NCBI RefSeq assembly: GCF_963678425.1
Contig: NZ_OY782855.1
Location: 1,612,001 to 1,676,000, forward strand
Direction of reading: 5' to 3'
DNA from: an uncultured Bacteroides sp.
Lineage (GTDB): Bacteria > Bacteroidota > Bacteroidia > Bacteroidales > Bacteroidaceae
Length of the DNA stretch: 64,000 nt
The position numbers and the translations under genes are program-made. Each line of letters starts with the position of its first letter. Within the stretch, counting starts at the first letter, position 1. The notes below the pieces were generated by a model. It was given only the letters and a program-made list of their open reading frames with translations, did not search any database and was not told where the DNA came from. Shown here piece by piece: positions 18,701 through 26,290 of this stretch.

Positions 18701-19055
18701 TCGAGGCATCATTCGGTTTGTTTTTACTAACCGAAATTGTATTATTTTCCCGTATGAAGTGAAGATTTGTTTGGGACGTTATTTCTGATAAAACAGAACT
18801 TAAAGAAGCTTTATTAAAAGATAGGTTAACTGTAAGATTTGAGCTTACCACACTTTCTCCGTAGAAAAACTTAATATTGGTTTGTTTAGTAATATCTTTA
18901 AATACTTTTTCAACAGGTGTTTTTTCTACAGAAATGGTAATTCTTTCTAACTGTGGTGATTGCGCTGTTATTGGCTGTGCCCTGAAAACTATTAAAAAAA
19001 CAAAAAGGGCAACAGAACAAATCACATTTCGTCTTTGTAATTTGTGTAAATTCAT
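15720..19055 (-). CDS. SusC/RagA TonB-dependent outer-membrane transporter with STN domain
   Basis: Imports oligosaccharide across the outer membrane using TonB energy. The start at 19055 (MNLHKLQRRN) gives a signal peptide ending ITAQ and 1111 aa; 26 extra upstream codons are open but lack coding features. Order: secretin/TonB short N-terminal (STN) domain (~37-90, ERITISVEKTPVEKVFKDI), carboxypeptidase-like repeat (~125-200, GKITDEKGEPIIGANI), plug (ISLRGAAPLIVIDGVAYG), and the beta-barrel to the C-terminus. The STN domain is the part that touches a FecR-type anti-sigma factor, and fecR and the sigma gene are immediately upstream. Confidence 0.95.
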   Translation of the reverse strand: MNLHKLQRRNVICSVALFVFLIVFRAQPITAQSPQLERITISVEKTPVEKVFKDITKQTNIKFFYGESVVSSNLTVNLSFNKASLSSVLSEITSQTNLHFIRENNTISVSKNKPNDASKKAGEKKNKISGKITDEKGEPIIGANIIEKGTLNGTVTDIDGNYSIEISNPTLIVSYIGYITKVVAVNKKMKVDVALQEDNKVLSEVIVTALGIKREEKALGFSVQKIKGEDISTVKGVSLTSSLTGKVAGMLISNSTELSEKPTISLRGAAPLIVIDGVAYGNMSLEDISADDIESMDVLKGATASALYGQRGSYGAIMVTTKKGEEGKLSVNISNNTMFSAGYLTLPKVQSSYSTGNYGTMEYSSGYVWGDYMDGHEVVQYDPISMTYKSMPLVSKGKNNLSNFFRNSMVTNTNVNISQKSKMGGFRVSATQIHDQDQYPNTDLDKYLVNGGGNIDYKNLKIDASFGYKKEKSPNMPITNYGNGNILYNMLIWGGTEYDIRDFKNYWKVKDQQENWGFSDWYDNPYYLVNERLKTQDYNLFNANLTLNYKITDKINATFRSGFDNYNNENESRTPMGDSSSKKGYYDFSSYSGYSFNNDFMVNGDFKWKEFTLKAVAGASTFYYKNSSNGGYVRGGLSIPGFYSLNSSIDRPGVWKSLTQKAQYSVYGKAEMSWKNSLFVDVTGRNDWSSTLPSNSRSYFYPSVATSFLPTQFYNPFKGVLDFWKIRGSWTMAKKDLGVYESNMTYGVSVDQWDGLSTSAYPNALRNPKIKPETESSYEFGTDFRFFNNRLGLDYTYFNKLRYNRTVYAQVSQSSGFSSMVTNSQEQLDQRGMELTLHGKPIVTKDFTWEATFNYSFWHWYYDQLDPNYSSQDPRLQKGDRCDKFFAIDWERDHEGNIVHQAGIPVKNKYTTVIGNYDPKFILGFSNHFQYKNFDLNISLDGRFGGLMYSWTEQALWNSGAHPDSDNKWRYDEVVNGKQNYIGNGVKVVSGSAKYDPYGKVLEDTRVFAPNDVQVSYQNYIQNYNANPWDHQALHNIKDATFIKLREVALNYSMPTSIVSKLSMKKLSFGIIGQNLLLWTKEFKFSDPDRGLENLNSPTQRYIGFNINVTL

Positions 19056-19149
19056 AGCTTTGTAGGTTAAATAGTTGATTTTAAATTTAAGGCAACTATC
19101 CGGATATGATTGCCAAGGGTCCAAGCGAGGCATTCATTATCGGACTTCT

Positions 19150-19184
19150 AAGAAAGGGAGAGTACTTGTTGATCTTCCTTTCTT
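19150..19184. terminator. Weak hairpin between fecR and susC
   Basis: AAGAAAGG (19150-19157) and CCTTTCTT (19177-19184) form an 8-bp stem. The T-run (ttttaatt) lies on the rightward side, where no gene ends, so its role for the leftward genes is uncertain. It lies in the 178-base leader of susC, which must contain the promoter used by the ECF sigma factor. Confidence 0.35.
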
Positions 19185-19233
19185 TTAATTATTTACGTGG
19201 TGTTTTTCATACGAGCTTTATTTAAGGTTAATA

Positions 19234-20220
19234 CTATTTATATAATATGATCTTTCCGTTTTCATTTCGGTATTTAATGCCGGTAGCGAATTGAATGGAC
19301 TCAAGAACAGATTTAAGATTTTTATTATCATGTTCGCCATATATGTAATCATCAAATTTTATACCAGGTTCAAATATTATTTCACAGTTATAGATTCGGC
19401 AAAGTTCGCGTACTACGCTTTTAATCGGTGCTTTATCAAAATAAAGTTCCCCCTTCATCCAGGCAGTTGCCTGATCAATTTTTTCAATACGTTTGGAAAA
19501 TTCACCGCTTTGCTTATTTAGAACTACTTGTTCGTTAGGATTCAACCGCATCATAGCTTCATGCATATCAACCTGCACCTTTCCGGTTTTTACACTGACT
19601 GAGAGCAGTTCGTCTTTTTTATAAGCTTTTACATTAAAGGAGGTTCCCAATACTTTAATATTTGCTCCTTCAGCTTTGATAATAAACGGTTTTGATTTGT
19701 CATGAGTCACATTAAAAAAAGCCTCCCCGTCTATCTCAATTTTTCTGTCATTTCCTACAAACCGATTCGGATATTTTAAGTAAGAACCTGAATTAAGCAT
19801 TACTTTTGTTCCATCAGGTAGTTCTATCTGTTTTTTCTCTCCATTTCCAATCATAATTTCGGTATAGCGAATATTTTGTGACATAAACTCATCTGCATAA
19901 TAATAGACAGCCAGACTGGCAGATATTATAAATAGAACAATTGCAGCATATTTAATTAGAGGAGCAATATAGAAACGTAACTTTTTTCTCTGAATTCGTT
20001 TCAATAGCTCTTGTGCTTCACATTTATAAGCCTGAGTATCAGATTCTGTTAATGCAAATAGTTCGGTTTCGTTCCAGACCTGATCCATTTCCGATGCAAT
20101 ATCATGCTTCGTCTGATCGGAAGTAGTTGGAAAGAATAGATTTTCGACATCTTCTTTTGTATAAAAGCCGTCAATGAATCTTTTTAATGCATCCTTATGA
20201 GTATTATTGTTTGATGTCAT
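19234..20220 (-). CDS. FecR-family anti-sigma factor
   Basis: 328 aa inner-membrane protein. A cytoplasmic N-terminal part (~1-78) that would hold the sigma factor, one membrane segment (~82-106, YAAIVLFIISASLAVYYY), a periplasmic FecR domain (~115-215, IGNGEKKQIELPDGTKVMLN, GEAFFNV, VLGTSFNVKAY) and a C-terminal DUF4974 domain (~255-325, KAPIKSVVRELCRIYNCEI). It would sense the STN domain of the neighbouring SusC and release the sigma factor. It lies between the two, 67 bases after the sigma gene. Confidence 0.94.
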   Translation of the reverse strand: MTSNNNTHKDALKRFIDGFYTKEDVENLFFPTTSDQTKHDIASEMDQVWNETELFALTESDTQAYKCEAQELLKRIQRKKLRFYIAPLIKYAAIVLFIISASLAVYYYADEFMSQNIRYTEIMIGNGEKKQIELPDGTKVMLNSGSYLKYPNRFVGNDRKIEIDGEAFFNVTHDKSKPFIIKAEGANIKVLGTSFNVKAYKKDELLSVSVKTGKVQVDMHEAMMRLNPNEQVVLNKQSGEFSKRIEKIDQATAWMKGELYFDKAPIKSVVRELCRIYNCEIIFEPGIKFDDYIYGEHDNKNLKSVLESIQFATGIKYRNENGKIILYK

Positions 20221-20287
20221 ATTATTTTCTGCGTTTCATATACTAATACAGACCAGCTAAGCAATGCTGGGATACGATTAACATATT

Positions 20288-20884
20288 TTATGAATTAAAA
20301 AAGAAAAGAAGAATGATTATGTCTGAATATATGTCAGAATACTTGGAGAGATAAGCACGTATTGTTTTAAGAGACTCAGAAATATGTTGTTGTACAGTAT
20401 ACACAGATATTCCCAGTTCTGCTGCTATTTCCTTATGAGACATAAATTGCTTTCGGCTCATTGTAAAAACCTTGCTTTGCCGAGGAGTAAGAGACTGTAG
20501 TGCTTTATCGATGATTCCTCTGATATCATCATTTTGCAGAGACTCGCTGGCATCGTCATCTAATTCTATTGCTGAAGAAAGGATGGATTCTTTAAGCCTT
20601 CTGTCGCATTCAAGAGTACTTAGTAGATTTAAAACACGGTTGCGGACAATTGTGTAGATATAGCTTGAAAATGGCATTCCCGGATTAAGGAACCTCCGGT
20701 TTTGCCAGATAGCAGCAAAAGCGTCCTGAAAAACATCTTCAGCGAATTCCCGTGACTTAAGGAACTTCATTGCGAAATACATCAATTTGTTTTTATACAA
20801 AGCATACAATTCACAAAAAGCAGATTCGTCTCCTTCTATTAGTCTTTCAACTAATTCTTTTTCTAATTCAGCTCTTTCCATCAT
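20288..20884 (-). CDS. ECF-type RNA polymerase sigma-70 factor
   Basis: 198 aa. Region 2 is seen in FAEDVFQDAFAAIW (core binding and -10 recognition) and region 4 in LTPRQSKVFTMSRKQFMSHKEIAAELGISVYTV, a helix-turn-helix. The Bacteroides ECF-L type pairs with FecR and SusC. The C-terminus ends in an unusual hydrophobic tail (IYSDIIILLFFFNS). The start is MMERAEL; either of the two ATGs is possible. It should switch on susCD and the enzymes when substrate is bound. Confidence 0.94.
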   Translation of the reverse strand: MMERAELEKELVERLIEGDESAFCELYALYKNKLMYFAMKFLKSREFAEDVFQDAFAAIWQNRRFLNPGMPFSSYIYTIVRNRVLNLLSTLECDRRLKESILSSAIELDDDASESLQNDDIRGIIDKALQSLTPRQSKVFTMSRKQFMSHKEIAAELGISVYTVQQHISESLKTIRAYLSKYSDIYSDIIILLFFFNS

Positions 20885-21162
20885 TTTATTTGTTCTATGG
20901 ATATTAAAGAGATGTTATTTTTAACAAATACCATTTAACAAACATACACAAAAACTTTGAATATACGTCACCAATTGTTGTTTTATCTAAAAAAACTAAA
21001 ATAAATTATTTCTTACCATTCCCACGATTAAAAGCTTTGGTTTAAAAAGTTTGATTTTTTTAATCAAGCAGTATGGCTTTTCGAATCCAATTCGGGCTGT
21101 TTTTAAATAAAATAAGCTAAATCATTTTACTAAGACATCCTTACATTCTGGGAATCACTTTC
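20885..21162. other. Upstream region of the ECF sigma gene
   Basis: AT-rich gap of about 280 bases between the sigma gene and the hppA hairpin. It must contain the sigma gene promoter, read leftward, but no clear TTTG / TAnnTTTG pair is seen. No open frame. Confidence 0.4.
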
Positions 21163-21240
21163 AAGTTGTGCACATTATTGTATTTGTATTTTAATTGTTT
21201 TAAAGTTATTAAAATACAAACACAACAATATGCACAACTT
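21163..21240 (-). terminator. Long hairpin after hppA
   Basis: Arms of 32 bases (21163-21194 and 21209-21240) with a 14-base loop. Three mismatches in DNA all become G-U pairs in the leftward transcript, giving an uninterrupted 32-bp RNA stem 58 bases after the hppA stop. This is longer than normal terminators and could also stabilise the hppA mRNA. Confidence 0.65.
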
Positions 21241-21298
21241 ATAATTTTCAATTTTCTCTATTCCTGTTTTGCCAAGATATAGGATAATTTCTACGAAA

Positions 21299-23845
21299 TC
21301 ATTTCTTTTTCTCTACAGGAACTGTTTCGCTACCTAGAACACACGATCCATCGGCAACAATCTCATCAACATAATTTTTCTTAGTACTCTCCTTGAGACT
21401 CTCTCTGAAACTTTCCTCGCTACTTACCTTGCTCTTTTTTTTCTCTACAGGGATTCTCATTCCATAGAATGACCGCCATACAAAGATTAGACTGAGAATC
21501 AAGAATGGAATCGCAATATACATGGAATAATCGAAGCTCGGATTACGTTTCATCTCAATACAAATTTCTGTAGCAAGCAGTCCGAACAACGTTGAGAACT
21601 TAATGATAGGATTCAATGAGACAGACGAAGTATCTTTAAATGGATCACCAACAGTATCACCCACAACAACAGCTTCATGCAAAGGTGTGTTTTTCTCTTT
21701 TAGATCTACTTCCACCACTTTCTTGGCATTATCCCAGCTACCGCCTGCATTAGCCATAAAGATAGCCTGAAATAATCCGAATACAGCAATAGAAACCAGA
21801 TAAGCTACAAAGAAATTAGGATCCATAAAGGCGAAAGAGAGGGTAAGAGAGATCAATGCTATAAATATGTTCCACATTCCTTTTTGGGCATATTGAGTAC
21901 AGATCTTCACAACCGCTTTAGAATCCTCAATATCTGCTTCAGTCTTATCCATATTAAAGTTCTTCTTAATAAATTCCACCGCACGATAAGCTCCGGTAGT
22001 AACTGCTTGCATGGAAGCTCCACTAAACCAGAAAATCACTGCGCCTCCGCAAATCAAACCAAGAATGACCGGTGCATCCGTGAGAGACAGTTTAAGCATT
22101 CCCACTTTCTCAAGCAATAAGATAATAGAGAAGATCATGGTCGTTGCGCCAACAACTGCTGTACCAATCAACACAGGTTTAGCTGTTGCCTTGAATGTAT
22201 TTCCGGCAGAGTCATTGGCTTCAAGAAAATGTTTACCTACTTCAAAATTGGGAGTAAAACCAAAATCTTTCTCAATAGATTCGCTGATGCCAGGAATTTG
22301 CTCAATTTGTGAGAGCTCAAATACCGACTGTGCATTATCCGTTACAGGCCCATAACTATCAACCGCAATGGTAACAGGTCCCATACATAAAAATCCAAAG
22401 GCAACTAATCCAAAAGCAAAGATCGAAGCATGAGGACCTAGTATTTCAACCAGACCCTGTTCTGAAGTAAAATATGCGATTGTCATTAAAGCGACAATAA
22501 GCAATCCTGTCCAGAAAGCGCTTAAATAACCGGTTACAATACCTGAAAGGATATTTAAAGATGCACCACCTTCGCGTGAAGCAGTTACAATTTCCTGTAC
22601 GTGATTTGATTTTGAACTAGTAAACATCTTAGTGAATTCAGGAATCAGTACTGCAGCCAAAGTTCCACAACTGATAATAATAGCAAGTTTCCACCAAAGA
22701 GTAGTATTAGATAAGTCAGACAATAACAAATGGCTCATGAAAAAGCTGACAGAGATACAGAGAATAGCTGCAATCCAGATTAAACGCATCAGGGGAGCTT
22801 CAAAATTGAAATCTTTTTTATTTGCATAAAGTTTCTTTGAAATGGCCTGATTAATAAAGAAAGAACATCCGGAAAGAAAATCCATTAAAAAACGCATACC
22901 GAAAATCCACACAATCAACTTAGCCTGTATTTCAGGATTATTTATGGCAAGAGTAATAAATGTGATTAATGCCACACCGGTTACTCCATAAGTTTCAAAA
23001 CCATCAGCAGTTGGTCCTACACTATCTCCGGCATTATCACCTGTACAGTCAGCAATTACACCCGGATTACGAGGATCGTCTTCCTTCACTTTGAAAATTA
23101 CTTTCATTAAATCTGAACCGATATCAGCAATTTTGGTAAAGATACCTCCGGCAATACGTAAAGCACTTGCACCCAAAGATTCGCCAATGGCAAATCCCAG
23201 GAAACAGATCCCTACTCTGTCACGCGGAACAAACAACAATATAACAACCATCATTACCAGTTCCAGAGAAATCAGAAAAAGTCCCACACTCATACCAGCT
23301 TTTAAAGGTATATTTACCACATCAAGAGGCTTTGCCCTCAAAGAAGCAAAAGCTGTACGTGCGTTCGCATAGGTATTCACACGAATTCCGTACCAGGCCA
23401 CACTATATGATCCCAGCATACCAATGATAGAAAACAGCAGTACCTCCATAACCACAAAAAATGGTTTTCCCAACAGCCCAAAGAAGTATATGCAGAGAAT
23501 CGCACCTACAATCGAAAAAAGCATTAAAAGAAATTTGCCTTGCTGAAGTAAATAAGTGCGGCAGGTTGCATAAATAATTGCAGCTACTTTCAGCATAGAA
23601 TCATGAGCTCTTAGTTTCTTAATTTGATGGAACAGGAACAAACTGAATCCCAACGTTCCAACAATAATCATAGCTCCATAAAACAGAAAATCCCAGGAAG
23701 ATACTGCCCCACCAAAAATATGGTAAGTACCTTGATGCAGGTCTGGTATTGCTAAATCAGCCTCACTTGCCTGCGCGTTCAAACAAAGTCCCAATAACAT
23801 ACATGTTAAGAAGAAAAATTTCATGAGTTTATTCATGGCATTCAA
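21299..23845 (-). CDS. hppA: Membrane-bound ion-pumping pyrophosphatase
   Basis: 848 aa, about 16 membrane segments, couples pyrophosphate hydrolysis to H+ and/or Na+ export. Pyrophosphate-site motifs are present: IADCTGDNAGDSVGPTADGFE, DSYGPVTDNA and VVGDTVGDPFKDT. An N-terminal segment MKFFFLTCMLLGLCLNAQA resembles a cleaved signal, seen in Bacteroidetes members. The cytoplasmic motif NDSAGNTFKATAKP has Lys where K+-independent enzymes have Lys and K+-dependent ones Ala, so it may not need potassium. MNKLMKFF, three codons in, is an alternative start. The extended charged C-terminus (from ~800) is unusual. Confidence 0.93.
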   Translation of the reverse strand: MNAMNKLMKFFFLTCMLLGLCLNAQASEADLAIPDLHQGTYHIFGGAVSSWDFLFYGAMIIVGTLGFSLFLFHQIKKLRAHDSMLKVAAIIYATCRTYLLQQGKFLLMLFSIVGAILCIYFFGLLGKPFFVVMEVLLFSIIGMLGSYSVAWYGIRVNTYANARTAFASLRAKPLDVVNIPLKAGMSVGLFLISLELVMMVVILLFVPRDRVGICFLGFAIGESLGASALRIAGGIFTKIADIGSDLMKVIFKVKEDDPRNPGVIADCTGDNAGDSVGPTADGFETYGVTGVALITFITLAINNPEIQAKLIVWIFGMRFLMDFLSGCSFFINQAISKKLYANKKDFNFEAPLMRLIWIAAILCISVSFFMSHLLLSDLSNTTLWWKLAIIISCGTLAAVLIPEFTKMFTSSKSNHVQEIVTASREGGASLNILSGIVTGYLSAFWTGLLIVALMTIAYFTSEQGLVEILGPHASIFAFGLVAFGFLCMGPVTIAVDSYGPVTDNAQSVFELSQIEQIPGISESIEKDFGFTPNFEVGKHFLEANDSAGNTFKATAKPVLIGTAVVGATTMIFSIILLLEKVGMLKLSLTDAPVILGLICGGAVIFWFSGASMQAVTTGAYRAVEFIKKNFNMDKTEADIEDSKAVVKICTQYAQKGMWNIFIALISLTLSFAFMDPNFFVAYLVSIAVFGLFQAIFMANAGGSWDNAKKVVEVDLKEKNTPLHEAVVVGDTVGDPFKDTSSVSLNPIIKFSTLFGLLATEICIEMKRNPSFDYSMYIAIPFLILSLIFVWRSFYGMRIPVEKKKSKVSSEESFRESLKESTKKNYVDEIVADGSCVLGSETVPVEKKK

Positions 23846-23918
23846 TGTTTAAGATTTAAGATTTGTGTTCAAAAAACAAAAAAACAGCCTAATGTACTCA
23901 TTTTTTAGTATTAAACAA

Positions 23919-23926
23919 CAAATTTA
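23919..23926 (-). promoter_or_regulatory. Probable -7 box of hppA
   Basis: Leftward TAAATTTG, with ATTG 18 bases further upstream. It gives a leader of roughly 65 bases before the hppA ATG. Confidence 0.4.
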
Positions 23927-24063
23927 TATAAATTTAATCTTTGCCAATATTTGTAAATAATTGTCTGCACACAAACACATTTTACAGATAGCTTATTCAT
24001 CTATAAATAAGATACATTCACCAGCAAATAAAAATCATAGGCAAATAAGCTTGAAAGGAATAA

Positions 24064-24768
24064 TCAGTCTTCCAGATAGTAGTCAACAGTGGTTACTACG
24101 CGCACGCTTTTTATATAAGGGGTATTAGCATCCCGGTCAGTGATGGAGAACTGTCCCTGATTTGCCGTTTTAATTTTCCCCAGTTTGCTATCTGAGTCCT
24201 TAGCAAACTTCTCGGCAGCCAGACGGGCATTCTTGGTAGCATTCTCAATCATCTGAGGCTTAACCTCGTTTAGTTTCGTAAAATCATAAGTTATATTATA
24301 ACGATAATCACCTCCCGTAAGAGCGATTCCTTGTTTTAACAGTTCACTTTGTTCTCTCATCATGTTACGCACCTTGCTCACCTTATCCGAAGTAACAGTA
24401 ATTACAGAAGTTATATTATAGCGAAAAGGAGAAGTCTTATCAGCAGTATATCGTTCGGCTTGCATATCAATAATTTCAGGAGCAGAAATGCTGATTTCTT
24501 TTTCAGTAATTCCTTTAGATTTCAGGAAACTCACAATGGTATTATTCTTTGCTTTGATATTGTTATAGAGAGTTGGAAGATCATTACCCAGATCTTTAAA
24601 CATCAATGGCCAAATTACTTTATTGGCAGGAACCTCCAGTTCCGCCAGTCCTTTTACACTGACCACACGGTCTTTATCCTTAAAATCATTAATTCCATTC
24701 CTGATACAAATTCCTAAAAGAAATAATCCAAGAGCAATAATAGCAGCTTCTTTCATCCAGTTCTTCAT
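24064..24768 (-). CDS. SIMPL domain (DUF541) protein, membrane-anchored
   Basis: 234 aa. One N-terminal membrane segment (~8-25, AAIIALGLFLLGICI) followed by KDRVVSVKGLAELEVPANKVIWPL, the opening of the SIMPL/DUF541 fold, which forms oligomeric rings in periplasmic relatives. The end SVRVVTTVDYYLED is also typical. Function is not established; relatives are tied to oxidative stress or envelope integrity. It is a single-gene unit with a near-perfect promoter. Confidence 0.85.
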   Translation of the reverse strand: MKNWMKEAAIIALGLFLLGICIRNGINDFKDKDRVVSVKGLAELEVPANKVIWPLMFKDLGNDLPTLYNNIKAKNNTIVSFLKSKGITEKEISISAPEIIDMQAERYTADKTSPFRYNITSVITVTSDKVSKVRNMMREQSELLKQGIALTGGDYRYNITYDFTKLNEVKPQMIENATKNARLAAEKFAKDSDSKLGKIKTANQGQFSITDRDANTPYIKSVRVVTTVDYYLED

Positions 24769-24804
24769 AATTTAGTCCTCCGTTCATTTGGTTCAATATT
24801 TTGT

Positions 24805-24836
24805 CAAACATACAGATTCCAAATGATATTTCCAAA
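24805..24836 (-). promoter_or_regulatory. Promoter of the SIMPL gene
   Basis: Leftward TTTG (24836-24833), spacer of exactly 20 bases, TATGTTTG (24812-24805): a full match to the Bacteroidales housekeeping consensus. RNA would start near 24798, about 30 bases before the ATG. Confidence 0.75.
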
Positions 24837-24848
24837 TAAAGATCAAGA

Positions 24849-24883
24849 TTTGCATACATAGATAATAAATTTAATTATCTTTG
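24849..24883 (+). promoter_or_regulatory. Promoter of the membrane protein gene
   Basis: TTTG (24849-24852) and TATCTTTG (24876-24883) with a 23-base spacer, a little longer than usual. It sits only 17 bases before the ATG at 24900, so the leader is very short. Confidence 0.55.
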
Positions 24884-24899
24884 TGAATAGCTAAATACC

Positions 24900-25628
24900 A
24901 TGATTATGAATACAGAATTAAAGGAACACAATGAAAACGAGACTTCTGATGTTCAGGTAGTAATCGACGAGAATTCTCCAAGTACAAAGAAATGGAAAAA
25001 TGTGGTAATCGGAGTGCTTTGTACACTTACCCTGTTTACTGTATGGGGGGGATACCTTATTATAAACGGTTCTCTCACTTACATAGAGAATCCGTTAAGC
25101 ATAAATATTTTGGATGACATGGCTATCCTCTGCATCCTGTGGTTTGTAGGTGTATTCATTGCACTGGCAAACAGATTGGGAATTCTGGGCTTTGGGAAAA
25201 GACAAAATAAGAATCACACTGAATCGCTAACAGAGCCGGATGTTCAATCGGAGACATTGGAGACACCAGAGAATACCAATGTATTTAAGAAATACATTTT
25301 TCCGGGACTGACAATTTTTGTATTTGTGCCTGTTATTGCTGCCGTAGTGCTTTATTACATTATCTATTTTATAGTCTTCCTCTTTATAGGAGTTCTTCCT
25401 TATCTGGTTGGCATCGGAATGGTAGTAGGACTAATATTATCTATCATACGATTGTCAAAAATGATATATAACCCCAAAAGAGGAAAAAAAATCATGGTCT
25501 TCTCAACACTTATGATTTTAAGCTATGCGCTTATTATATTTATGATGTATGAGTTTGATGCAAAAACAAAGAAACCAGTTATTGATCATCAGGAAATAGT
25601 AAATCCTGTTGCCGAGAATCAGAAATAG
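24900..25628 (+). CDS. Multi-pass membrane protein of unknown function
   Basis: 242 aa. A charged N-terminal tail (~1-35) precedes membrane segments at about 37-56, 68-92, 133-156, 158-185 and 200-220; a hydrophilic loop rich in E, T and N (~100-130) and a short charged C-terminus. No family recognised. MNTELKEH, two codons in, is an alternative start. Its last ten bases overlap the end of the convergent B3/B4 gene and there is no terminator between them, so the two 3' ends must overlap as RNA. Confidence 0.7.
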   Translation: MIMNTELKEHNENETSDVQVVIDENSPSTKKWKNVVIGVLCTLTLFTVWGGYLIINGSLTYIENPLSINILDDMAILCILWFVGVFIALANRLGILGFGKRQNKNHTESLTEPDVQSETLETPENTNVFKKYIFPGLTIFVFVPVIAAVVLYYIIYFIVFLFIGVLPYLVGIGMVVGLILSIIRLSKMIYNPKRGKKIMVFSTLMILSYALIIFMMYEFDAKTKKPVIDHQEIVNPVAENQK

Positions 25629-26281
25629 ATCACCTCACCGCCATCTGATGCGGCAAACTCCCGAAGTAAAGATTGCATGTAAGCCACAGCTTCGGTTAAT
25701 CCGTCTTTTCCGCTATAACCATTGATTATAGCAAGCAACTGAGTGGTTTCCACTGATAACTTGGTTCGCTCGTTATCACTGGTTGGCGTGCCAATACCTC
25801 CAGTTGCATCACGGTAAACAGGTAGCCCTTCAATATTGAGCATACCTCTTCCTATACCTTCAAAAGGCTCATCAGCTCTTCCTACGCCCAGTTCAAGAAC
25901 ATCCCCTGAAATTTTCCGCGCATCAAAACCTCCAATGGAGTATCCGGTACGAATAGATACCAGATTAATAAGATCAACCAAAGTATCTATTTTGTAGAGT
26001 GGCAAGTCTCTGAGTATTCTTCTGCAAAGAGCTTCAGCTGACGGACGATAACGATTAGGATCTTTTCCAAACTTCTTGTAGGCATTACGCGTGGCAAGTA
26101 TATGAGGATTCTTTTTAACTTCATCGATCTGATGAGTCGTTTTATAATCTGCAGCTGCCGCATCTATCTTTTCCCACAACCCATCGCTAAAGGGAAAGTT
26201 CTTCACCGTTGCATAGATAACCGCACCATTGTAATCGGGACAAGCAGTGCGGATTTCTTCAGATACTTTAAGCGTAAACAT
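25619..26281 (-). CDS. B3/B4 domain protein (PheT-like tRNA-binding fold)
   Basis: 220 aa, soluble. The central part (YKKFGKDPNRYRPSAEALCRRILR ... YSIGGFDARKISG ... VYRDATGGIGTPTSDNERTKL) matches the stand-alone B3/4 domain of phenylalanyl-tRNA synthetase beta chains. Free-standing copies are widespread and proposed to edit or bind aminoacyl-tRNA-like molecules; the role is not settled. It starts 9 bases after pgeF and closes the hpt-adk-obg-pgeF run. Confidence 0.85.
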   Translation of the reverse strand: MFTLKVSEEIRTACPDYNGAVIYATVKNFPFSDGLWEKIDAAAADYKTTHQIDEVKKNPHILATRNAYKKFGKDPNRYRPSAEALCRRILRDLPLYKIDTLVDLINLVSIRTGYSIGGFDARKISGDVLELGVGRADEPFEGIGRGMLNIEGLPVYRDATGGIGTPTSDNERTKLSVETTQLLAIINGYSGKDGLTEAVAYMQSLLREFAASDGGEVIYF

Positions 26282-26290
26282 CTCGTTGAC

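Noticed and set aside
19056..19133. Upstream extension of the SusC frame
   Set aside because: The ATG at 19055 starts a normal signal peptide; the 26 earlier codons have no coding features and lie in the leader.
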